Of a stretch of DNA of 64,000 bases, positions 43,491 to 50,642 are shown one piece after another. The DNA is from Enterocloster lavalensis. GTDB lineage: Bacteria; Bacillota; Clostridia; Lachnospirales; Lachnospiraceae. The notes below the pieces were generated by a model, which made no database searches, was not told where the DNA came from, and saw only the letters and a list, made by a program, of their open reading frames with translations. The stretch covers positions 111,264-175,263 of the forward strand of contig NZ_CABJCG010000013.1 in assembly GCF_902364025.1 (NCBI RefSeq), read 5' to 3'. Made by a program: the position numbers and the translations under genes. The first letter of the stretch is position 1, and each line of letters begins with the position of its first letter.

Positions 43491-44495
43491 TTAAGCATTT
43501 GCTGTGTTTCCTTTTTTCACCGGCTTGTCATTTCCCGCCTTCATCTTCTGGTCCTGAAGGAACGCGTTGAAGAATACGGCCAGGATGATAATCACGCCTA
43601 AAAACGCTTTCTGAATCTCCGTGGGAATCTGCATGTTGTTCATGCCGCTCTGAATCACCGAGATGATCAATGCGCCGCCCACTACTCCCCAGACGCTTCC
43701 CACGCCCCCCGACATCACCGCGCCTCCGATCAGGGCCACGGAGATGGCGTCAAAGTGGTACTGGGTTCCCAGGTTGGCGTCCGCCGCGTTGATCCGCGCC
43801 ACATACATGATCCCCGCAATTCCGGAGATCAGCCCGCTGAGCAGATGGGCTAAGACAATCACGCGCTTTGTGGGAATGCCGGAAAATTCCGCCGCCACCG
43901 GGTTGGAGCCTGTAAAATAGAGCCGCCGTCCAAGCGTGGTCTTGGCCAGCAGAAACCACATCACAACCAGGAACAGGGCAACCAGCACAATGGGCATTGT
44001 GAGACGGAATCCGTTCAGATTGACCAGCTCGCCCATAGCCCAGAACCGGATTTGGTCGTTAATCCCGTAAAACACCCCTTTTCCGATGTAGAGCCACGCC
44101 GCGCCCCGGGCCACGTACATGGTGGCAAAGGTGGCAAGAAACGCCGGGATGTTCAGCCTGGTGATCATCAGCCCGTTGACCGTTCCCACGGCCGCCCCGA
44201 ACAGAATCACCAGAAACACCGGCAGGATCACCGGCACATTGGCTTCCCGGACCAGCATGGGGCCGCAGAGCACGGTGGACAGCGCCATGATGGAACCGAT
44301 GGAAAGGTTGATTCCCCCGGTCAGAATCACCACCAGCTGCGCCACACCGATAATGGCCAGAAAGGAAGCCTGATTGATGATATTGGAAATGTTCCCCGGC
44401 TTCAGAAAGCCGTTCCCAAAAACGGTGAAAAACAAGGTGATCAGAATCAGGATTAAAAATGTGGAGAAATCGTACAGCTTGCTTTTATCCTTCAT
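43491..44495 (-). CDS. sugar ABC transporter permease (RbsC-like) 2
   Basis: A 334-residue membrane protein of the ribose-type (BPD_transp_2) permease family, with eight to ten membrane segments. GGINLSIGSIMALS and the late GGAVMSGGVGSVWGVVGGA are family signatures. It is 24 bp before the binding-protein gene and 3 bp after the other permease gene, so the transporter probably uses a permease heterodimer. The tail is Lys-rich. Confidence 0.92.
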   Translation of the reverse strand: MKDKSKLYDFSTFLILILITLFFTVFGNGFLKPGNISNIINQASFLAIIGVAQLVVILTGGINLSIGSIMALSTVLCGPMLVREANVPVILPVFLVILFGAAVGTVNGLMITRLNIPAFLATFATMYVARGAAWLYIGKGVFYGINDQIRFWAMGELVNLNGFRLTMPIVLVALFLVVMWFLLAKTTLGRRLYFTGSNPVAAEFSGIPTKRVIVLAHLLSGLISGIAGIMYVARINAADANLGTQYHFDAISVALIGGAVMSGGVGSVWGVVGGALIISVIQSGMNNMQIPTEIQKAFLGVIIILAVFFNAFLQDQKMKAGNDKPVKKGNTANA

Positions 44496-44498
44496 AAA

Positions 44499-45506
44499 TT
44501 ACGCCCCCTTCTTTCTCAACCCTTTGACTGCGAACTCGTTCATCATCATTCCCAGCACCAGAACGATGCCCAGAATCACCATCACCGCATTGGTATTAAC
44601 CCCTGCAAGGGAAAGGCCGTTGCGGACCGTGTAAACCACCAGCGCCCCGATGATCGCGCCTGGGATGCTGCCCTTGCCCCCCGCCAGCAGGTTACCTCCC
44701 AGCACGGCCGCCACCACCGCCTGAAACTCCAGGCCGTCCCCGGCCGTGGGCTGGGCGCTGTTCAGCCGCAGGAGCATGAGCAGGGCCGCGACGCCCGCTA
44801 ACAGCCCGGTGATCACGTACACCCCGATATTCCAGACATCCGTGCGGATGTTGGAGAGCTTGGCCGCCTCCCGGTTGCCGCCCAGGGCGTAGAGATAAGT
44901 GCCCAAAACCGTTTTCTTGAAAAGCAGGATCACCGCCGCCAGCACCAGAACCGTGATCAGTACCTGCACGTTGATGGTCAGAATATTTCCCGAAGGGAAC
45001 ATCCATTCCAGCAGATTCATCTGCAAAACCGGTATCACCGTGATGTCTTCCGAGGGCAGATACACCGCTCTGCTGTTGGAAAAGGTGTTGGCCAGGCCCT
45101 GGGCCACTCCCATCATGCCGAAGGTCGCGATAAAGGGCGCCACCTTCAGCTTCACCACCACGATCCCGTTGAGGAAACCGAACGCCGCCGCAGTCAGCAG
45201 CCCCAGCAGAATCGCCGCCCCCTCGTTCACACCCCGCCCGATCAGCTGCGCGATCACGATTCCGATCAGTGAGACCAGACCGCCCACCGACAGATCGATT
45301 CCCCCGGTGATAATCGCCAGGGACATGGCCGAACTCAATACCATCAGAATGGCCGCCTGTCCGATCAGGGTTGAAAGATTGGTCGCCGAGCCGAAATTTG
45401 GGATAAAGATCACAAACGCAAGGAACAGCGCCGCAAATATGTAGGTGGAATTGGGCAAGTTCGAACATAGCTTTTTGAATGAAAATCCCTGTTTATCTCT
45501 CTTCAT
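44499..45506 (-). CDS. sugar ABC transporter permease (RbsC-like) 1
   Basis: A 335-residue permease of the same family, with GGIDLSVGGLVSLIG and VLGGNLLAGGKGSIPGAIIG. The ATG at 45506 lies 14 nt inside the end of the ATPase gene, so the two are coupled. It is a paralog of the next permease; such pairs occur in several CUT2 systems. Confidence 0.92.
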   Translation of the reverse strand: MKRDKQGFSFKKLCSNLPNSTYIFAALFLAFVIFIPNFGSATNLSTLIGQAAILMVLSSAMSLAIITGGIDLSVGGLVSLIGIVIAQLIGRGVNEGAAILLGLLTAAAFGFLNGIVVVKLKVAPFIATFGMMGVAQGLANTFSNSRAVYLPSEDITVIPVLQMNLLEWMFPSGNILTINVQVLITVLVLAAVILLFKKTVLGTYLYALGGNREAAKLSNIRTDVWNIGVYVITGLLAGVAALLMLLRLNSAQPTAGDGLEFQAVVAAVLGGNLLAGGKGSIPGAIIGALVVYTVRNGLSLAGVNTNAVMVILGIVLVLGMMMNEFAVKGLRKKGA

Positions 45507-46995
45507 CTGCTTGTCCCCCCTGATTATACGCGTACCGCAGCACCAGCTTCTGGTCCGCCTCCTGATGGTCCAGTTCCCCTGTGATCCTTCCCTGAGACAT
45601 GACGTAGATTCGGTCGCTCATACCCAGCACCTCCGGCAGGTCCGAGGAGATCATCAGCACCGCCGCCCCCTGGTGTACCAGATCGTCCATCAGCCGGTAG
45701 ATCTCGCTCTTGGCCCCCACGTCGATGCCCCTGGTTGGCTCGTCGAAAATAAAAAGCTTCAAATCCGCCATCAGCCACTTTGCGATCACCACCTTCTGCT
45801 GGGTGCCCCCGCTGAGGAAGCCAGCCAGCTTTTCCACGGTGGGCGTTGCGATCTGCAACTCCTCCACATACTTACCGCAGACTGTGCGTTCCTTTTTCGT
45901 GTCCACAATACCGTTTTTAAACAGGCTGTTGAGCACGGAAACCACCATATTTTCCCGGATATTCTTCTTAAGCGCCAGACCCTGGACCTTCCGGTCCTCC
46001 GGCAGAAGGCCGATTCCGGCTCTGGCCGCCTCCCTGGGGCTGTTTTTCTTCACCTTTTTGCCTTCCAGCAGAATCTCCCCCGAATGGTAGCCGTCGATCC
46101 CGAAAATCGCCCTGGCAAGCTCGGTCCGCCCCGCGCCCACCAGGCCGGACAGACCGGCAATCTCCCCCGCGTGCACCTTCAGACTGACGTTCTCAAAACC
46201 GGCGCCCGAACAGTTTTTCACCTCCAGCACGCACTCCCCGTGAGGAATACGGTTGCGCGGATAGAGGTTCTCGATCTTGCGACCCGCGATCTTTTCGATC
46301 ATCTCGTTCATCCGAATCTCGTCCAGCCGGTACGTCCCAACCTTGGCTCCGTCCCGCATGATAGTCACCCGGTCCCCGATCTCGTACAGCTCTTCCAACC
46401 GGTGGGAGATGTAGAACATACCCACTCCCTGTTCTTTCAGCATGCGGATGATGGAAAACAGCTCCCGGATCTCCGAGTCTGTCAGAGAGCTGGTGGGCTC
46501 GTCCAGCACCAGCACCTTGGAGTGCTTGGAGACAGCCTTTGCGATCTCCACCATCTGCTGGGTGCCAACGCCCAGGTCCTTGACCAGAGTGTTGGGATCA
46601 ATATCCAGGTGCAGCATCTGCAGATACTTCTCCGCCTCCTGATACATCCCTTCCCGGTCGTCGAAAATCCCCTTTTTCCGCTCGCTCCCGAGAAAAATAT
46701 TCTTCACAATGGACAGCTCGGGTATCAGGTTCAATTCCTGATAAATCATCCCGATGCCCAGGGACGATGAGATGATCGGTGAATTCCGCTTCACCGCCTC
46801 GCCGTCGATCAGCAGTTCCCCCTCGTCCTGGCGGTAAGCGCCGGACAAAATCTTCATCAGGGTGGATTTCCCAGCGCCGTTCTCGCCGATCAGCACGTGA
46901 ACCTCCCCCGCCTTCAGCTCCAGGTTGATGTCGTTCAGCGCCAGTACGCCGGGAAAACGTTTTGTGATGTGTTTAAACTCCACCAGATTTTTCAT
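45493..46995 (-). CDS. sugar ABC transporter ATP-binding protein (RbsA/MglA-like)
   Basis: A 500-residue protein with two fused ABC domains, as usual for CUT2 importers. Domain 1 has Walker A GENGAGKST (about 33-41), a degenerate signature LGVGTQQ and VLVLDEPTSSL. Domain 2 has a degenerate Walker A (GLVGAGRTEL), the normal signature LSGGTQQK and FIFDEPTRGID. The ATG at 46995 is the natural start; the upstream frame adds 15 residues into the leader. It is 57 bp after the regulator gene. Confidence 0.93.
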   Translation of the reverse strand: MKNLVEFKHITKRFPGVLALNDINLELKAGEVHVLIGENGAGKSTLMKILSGAYRQDEGELLIDGEAVKRNSPIISSSLGIGMIYQELNLIPELSIVKNIFLGSERKKGIFDDREGMYQEAEKYLQMLHLDIDPNTLVKDLGVGTQQMVEIAKAVSKHSKVLVLDEPTSSLTDSEIRELFSIIRMLKEQGVGMFYISHRLEELYEIGDRVTIMRDGAKVGTYRLDEIRMNEMIEKIAGRKIENLYPRNRIPHGECVLEVKNCSGAGFENVSLKVHAGEIAGLSGLVGAGRTELARAIFGIDGYHSGEILLEGKKVKKNSPREAARAGIGLLPEDRKVQGLALKKNIRENMVVSVLNSLFKNGIVDTKKERTVCGKYVEELQIATPTVEKLAGFLSGGTQQKVVIAKWLMADLKLFIFDEPTRGIDVGAKSEIYRLMDDLVHQGAAVLMISSDLPEVLGMSDRIYVMSQGRITGELDHQEADQKLVLRYAYNQGGQADEER

Positions 46996-47052
46996 GTAAG
47001 CAATCCCCCAATACTTAAACCCCGGAGCGCGGCCAAACAACCGCTTTTGCCC

Positions 47053-47751
47053 CTACTCCTCGTCCAGTTTCTTCGGCATGGCCATGTAACGGTTGATCAC
47101 GGTCTGCATGTGCTTCTGCATGGCGGCCCTGGCCATATCCGGGTCCGCCGCCTTGATGCCGTTTAAAATGTTCCGGTGGGCGATCATGCTCTCATAGTTT
47201 CCGAAATCCATGATAAAGTCCTCCAGAACGTCCTTCAGCATGTTGCGGATCATTTCGATCAGGGACTGGAACAGATGGTTTCCCGATATCTCCGCGATCT
47301 TGAAGTGGAGGGTAATGTCATGCTCCGCACAGTAAAGCAGGTCGTCCTTATGTAACTCCAAATCCTCCACAATCGCCTCCAGCTGCTGTACGTCCCGGTA
47401 GGTGGCCTTCTGGGCCGCCAGGTAGGTGGCCTGGGATTCAATGGCGGTCCGCAGATTCATCAGCGAGAGATAATCGCTGCCCTCGGAAAAAAACATGGGG
47501 ATCAGATTCTCGATCTTGTTGGTAAAATTGGTCTCCTTCACAAACGTACCCTTTCCCTGGAACGACTCCACCATCCCCAGCGTGATCAGCCGGTTGATGG
47601 CTCCTCTCACCGTATTGCGGCTCACCGAATACTTTTCCGCCAGCTCCATTTCCGTGGGCAGCTTGTCGCCCGCCTGGTACTTGCCGCTGCGGATCTTGTC
47701 TTTCAACTTGTTAAAAATATACTCTCCTGAGCTGATTTTGCTGTCTGCCAT
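47053..47751 (-). CDS. GntR-family (FadR-type) transcriptional regulator
   Basis: A 232-residue regulator. The N-terminal winged HTH is at 10-75 (GDKLPTEMELAEKYSVSRNTVRGAINRL and FQGKGTFV). The C-terminal all-helical FCD-type domain (about 95-215) binds a small acid ligand, often a sugar acid or its breakdown product. I chose the ATG at 47751 (AGGAGAAG upstream); a longer frame adds 23 residues. As first gene of the transporter/catabolic operon it is the likely local regulator, and an inverted repeat 68-116 bp upstream is the likely operator. Confidence 0.9.
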   Translation of the reverse strand: MADSKISSGEYIFNKLKDKIRSGKYQAGDKLPTEMELAEKYSVSRNTVRGAINRLITLGMVESFQGKGTFVKETNFTNKIENLIPMFFSEGSDYLSLMNLRTAIESQATYLAAQKATYRDVQQLEAIVEDLELHKDDLLYCAEHDITLHFKIAEISGNHLFQSLIEMIRNMLKDVLEDFIMDFGNYESMIAHRNILNGIKAADPDMARAAMQKHMQTVINRYMAMPKKLDEE

Positions 47752-47812
47752 TTTTCTTCTCCTGTCTCTTTGGTATTCCGCTGCGCTTTCTGCCGTTTCC
47801 AAATATTTCAGG

Positions 47813-47867
47813 TTGTTCAACTTGTTCTATCTTTTTTATACTACTTATTGAACAAGTTCGCAACAAG
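47813..47867. promoter_or_regulatory. candidate GntR operator of the sugar operon
   Basis: AACTTGTTC (47819-47827) is mirrored by GAACAAGTT (47850-47858), with further TTGT/ACAA half-sites at 47813 and 47861. TTGT...ACAA half-sites are typical of GntR-family operators. The span between is AT-rich and could hold the promoter. Confidence 0.5.
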
Positions 47868-48207
47868 TTTTTGATATTTTTTATCACTTTGTATATTTTA
47901 TATAAGTTTTACCTTTTATTTTGTGCATTATTTCCATATCTTTTCCCTATATTTGTTTAAATTTGTTCAATCAATTCCCCCTTGCTTGTTTTAAATGGTT
48001 GCGGTTGGAAAACGCGGCGGCAGTATATACAAATTTTCCCATACCGGGAACATTGTATTTATTATCGCGCAATTTTGGAGGGGGAGCAAGGTGAAATGTG
48101 AATTGGTGATATTTTAGCCGCCTTGGGGATGGCGTTCGGGTGACTTTCCGGTGGCATTTCAGCGGTATTTTGCACAGCGTTCCAGAGGATTTTCGCTCCG
48201 CCGTTCC
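47868..48207. other. intergenic region without a gene
   Basis: The first part, to about 47990, is strongly AT-rich and may hold further promoter elements of the sugar operon. The rest is ordinary GC-rich spacer. I see no gene, hairpin or repeat. Confidence 0.6.
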
Positions 48208-49224
48208 TCAGCCATAATCCCGACTGCTCACGTTGTTATCCCAAAATTCCCCAATCTCTTCCGCCGTCATTTCCGCCACAAATTCCCGTTTTATCAGCAA
48301 AAACTCTTCCAGCTCCAGCAGCACCTGGAACAGGATCGCCCTCGCCTCAAATTCCTCCCGGGTGGCCGGCAGGGCTTCCCGTTCCAGCTCCCCTTTCACC
48401 CCCGCCAGCTCTTCCAGCAGCCCCAGCGCATTATTATACTCGTGAAAGGAGCGGCTGACCGAGCGCATAAGCCCGGACAGCCACTTTGCCTGCCCCGGAA
48501 ATGCCTCCCGCCTCCGCAGATGGTCCGAAATCCGGGCCAGCACCGCCAGCTGGGTTTTACGCAGCACCATATAGCGCAGATAATATTCCGTCTCGCTCAA
48601 CAGGTTGTTCTCCATGTCCCGGTAGGCCGCGGCCTCGCCCTCATCCAGCATGTTTCCCAGCTTGCCTACGCGTTCCGCAATTCCCTCCCCGCGCGTTTCC
48701 CCCTGAAGATATGCGGCCATTTCCAGCAAAAGCGCCCGGAACTGTTCCTCAATCCGATGCTGCTGATCCCGTATCCACTCCCGCTTTCCGGGAATATACA
48801 GATTCATACCCACGCCCACTCCGGCTCCCACGGCCAGCAGAAGCGCCTCGTTGACGACCGTTTCCGGCGACACGGCCCCTTCCGTCAGGAAATGAGTCAT
48901 CAGCACCGTGCTCACCGACAGTCCTTCCTGGATTTGCAGCAGCGCGCACACCGGTGCGAAAAGCAGCAGAAACAATCCGATGGCCAGAGGCGTGTAGCCC
49001 GCCAGCCCAAAGCAGACGGGGGCCAGCGCCAGGGCGATTCCAAACGCTCCCAGGCGCTTTGCCATGGCGCGGATGGTTTCCCGCTTGGTATCGTGGATGC
49101 TGAGCAGGGCGATCACCCCGGCCGAAGCGCCGTACCGCAGGCCCAGGCCCTCCGCGATTGTCATCGCCAGGAAGCAGCCCCCGGCAATTTTGACCATTTT
49201 GAGACGGTTGAAACGTACATTCAT
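48208..49224 (-). CDS. aromatic acid exporter (ArAE/FUSC-like) family protein
   Basis: A 338-residue protein. The N-terminal 150 residues hold four to six membrane segments, including KIAGGCFLAMTIAEGLGLRYGASAGVIALLS, as in the ArAE_1 family. The C-terminal 190 residues are cytoplasmic and helical (ArAE_1_C-like). Members are thought to export aromatic acids or other organic anions. The ATG at 49224 gives the usual length; the longer open frame reads through the 27-bp repeats. It diverges from the acylase gene at 49501 across that array. Confidence 0.82.
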   Translation of the reverse strand: MNVRFNRLKMVKIAGGCFLAMTIAEGLGLRYGASAGVIALLSIHDTKRETIRAMAKRLGAFGIALALAPVCFGLAGYTPLAIGLFLLLFAPVCALLQIQEGLSVSTVLMTHFLTEGAVSPETVVNEALLLAVGAGVGVGMNLYIPGKREWIRDQQHRIEEQFRALLLEMAAYLQGETRGEGIAERVGKLGNMLDEGEAAAYRDMENNLLSETEYYLRYMVLRKTQLAVLARISDHLRRREAFPGQAKWLSGLMRSVSRSFHEYNNALGLLEELAGVKGELEREALPATREEFEARAILFQVLLELEEFLLIKREFVAEMTAEEIGEFWDNNVSSRDYG

Positions 49225-49273
49225 AAGAGCCGGTCCTTTCCAATTTCTGTTAACGCTTATTGTTTCCAGGTTT

Positions 49274-49381
49274 GAGGGACGGGATACATGACTGCGGCGG
49301 GAGATGTGGAATATATGGCAGCGGCGCGAGGGACGGGATACATGGCAACGGCGCAAGGGACAGGATACATGGCCGCGGCGG
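49274..49381. repeat. 27-bp tandem repeat, four copies
   Basis: Units start at 49274, 49301, 49328 and 49355 and share GAGGGACGGGATACATG and GCGGCG. A fifth partial unit follows. The array fills the gap between the divergent exporter and acylase genes. Confidence 0.9.
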
Positions 49382-49500
49382 GAGAAGTGGAAACCGGGTG
49401 CCGCAGGGTCACGGGGCATCCGGCTGCTTCCGCATGTTTCCTCCCAGCGCCTAATATACATATCTATATCAGATCGAATCCAAATGGAGGAACAAACAAT

Positions 49501-50520
49501 ATGTGCACTGCCATAACGCTGCAAAATACCCAGGGAGCCGCCTTCTTTGGCCGCACCATGGATTTCTCCTACCCATTAGACCCGGAACTGTACGTTGTGC
49601 CCAAAGGATTTCAGTGGACCAACCTCCTTCGGACCCACCAAATCCGCAACCGTTACCGCTATATGGGCATCGGACAGAATCTCTCCTCCGTGCTCTTTGC
49701 CGATGGCGTCAACGAAACTGGATTCGCCGCGGCAGCCCTCTATTTTCCAGGGTACGCGGATTACGACTCCGACAAAACGGACGACGTCGCGGACACCCGG
49801 TTCCCCATCGCAGCCACCGAAATTACCGGGTTTCTCCTGGGGCTCTGCGCCTCCCTGGACCAGGCCGCCGCCTTGCTGCGCACGGTCCGGATCACGGGCG
49901 TGGCCGACTCCATCACCGGGACGGTGGCGCCCCTGCACTGGATGATCGCGGACGCCAGCGGAAATTCCATGGTCATTGAAAAAACAGCCGATGGCCTTCA
50001 TATCCTGGATAATCCCATCGGCGTGCTGACCAACAGCCCGGACTTTCCGTGGCATTTGACCAACCTGCGGAGTTATCTGAACCTCTCCCCAACTCAGACA
50101 GGCAGTCAGGATTGGGGGCCGGTAAATCTGACTCCCTTTGGCCAGGGCGCAGGGGCCTGGGGGCTCCCCGGGGACTACACGCCTCCGTCCCGATTTGTGC
50201 GGACCGCGTTCCAGAAAACGCACGCCTCCCCCACAGACAAAACTCCGGAGACGGTCAACGCTGGATTCCACATTCTGGAAGGCGTCAGCATCCCCAAAGG
50301 CATAGTCCTGACCGAACGGGGCACCGTGGATTACACGCAGTATACCGCGTTTATGAATCTGTCCCAGCCGGAATATTATTTCAGAACCTACGATAACAGC
50401 CGGACCACAGCCGTCAAATTGCCAGATGAAAATGAACAGGACACTTCCATTTTCTCCCTCGGGAAACTGTCGTCCGCAGGCCGCGACAGCGGCACATTGC
50501 ACTCAAATGATCGCCCATAA
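49501..50520 (+). CDS. choloylglycine hydrolase / penicillin V acylase family protein
   Basis: A 339-residue Ntn hydrolase that cleaves an amide bond of bile salts, penicillin V or acyl-homoserine-type substrates. After loss of Met1, C2 is the nucleophile; R18 and D21 (GRTMDF), N178 (VLTNSP) and R231 (PSRFVRT) match the catalytic set. The position that is Asn in bile salt hydrolases (LNFPG) is Y81 here (LYFPG), as in some penicillin V acylases. There is no signal peptide. The start at 49501 follows GGAGG. The last 15 residues are encoded by a dispersed repeat-like sequence, so the native C-terminus may have been altered. Confidence 0.9.
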   Translation: MCTAITLQNTQGAAFFGRTMDFSYPLDPELYVVPKGFQWTNLLRTHQIRNRYRYMGIGQNLSSVLFADGVNETGFAAAALYFPGYADYDSDKTDDVADTRFPIAATEITGFLLGLCASLDQAAALLRTVRITGVADSITGTVAPLHWMIADASGNSMVIEKTADGLHILDNPIGVLTNSPDFPWHLTNLRSYLNLSPTQTGSQDWGPVNLTPFGQGAGAWGLPGDYTPPSRFVRTAFQKTHASPTDKTPETVNAGFHILEGVSIPKGIVLTERGTVDYTQYTAFMNLSQPEYYFRTYDNSRTTAVKLPDENEQDTSIFSLGKLSSAGRDSGTLHSNDRP

Positions 50521-50545
50521 TCTACGCCAGCGGCACATTGCATTC
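50509..50545. repeat. dispersed intergenic repeat, copy C
   Basis: It contains GATCGCCC, then TACGCCAGCGGC and CATTGCAT, matching copy B at 22880-22925. A partial duplicate lies just before it (50474-50508) inside the end of the acylase gene. Confidence 0.45.
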
Positions 50546-50553
50546 GTTAGAAC

Positions 50554-50572
50554 GTGCGCCCGCCGGGCGCAC
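50554..50572 (+). terminator. hairpin after the acylase gene
   Basis: A perfect 8-bp stem GTGCGCCC/GGGCGCAC with a 3-nt loop. No T-run follows, so it may be weak. Confidence 0.4.
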
Positions 50573-50578
50573 TGAAAA

Positions 50579-50617
50579 GGCGGAGGCGGACCCACCTGTG
50601 TGTGATCCGTCTCCGCC
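50579..50617 (-). terminator. terminator of the P-type ATPase gene
   Basis: A stem of 13 bp with G-U pairs (50579-50591 with 50605-50617) is followed on the minus strand by TTTT, 26 bp after the stop at 50643. Confidence 0.65.
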
Positions 50618-50642
50618 AAACAATGCGGCAAATTACGTTCCG

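Noticed and set aside
45445..46770. 441-residue plus-strand open frame
   Set aside because: It is opposite the ABC ATPase gene with clear Walker motifs; the His- and Gln-rich translation is typical of a shadow frame in GC-rich DNA.
49288..49500. N-terminal extension of the acylase through the 27-bp repeats
   Set aside because: The enzyme needs Cys at position 2 after the initiator Met, which only the start at 49501 gives.
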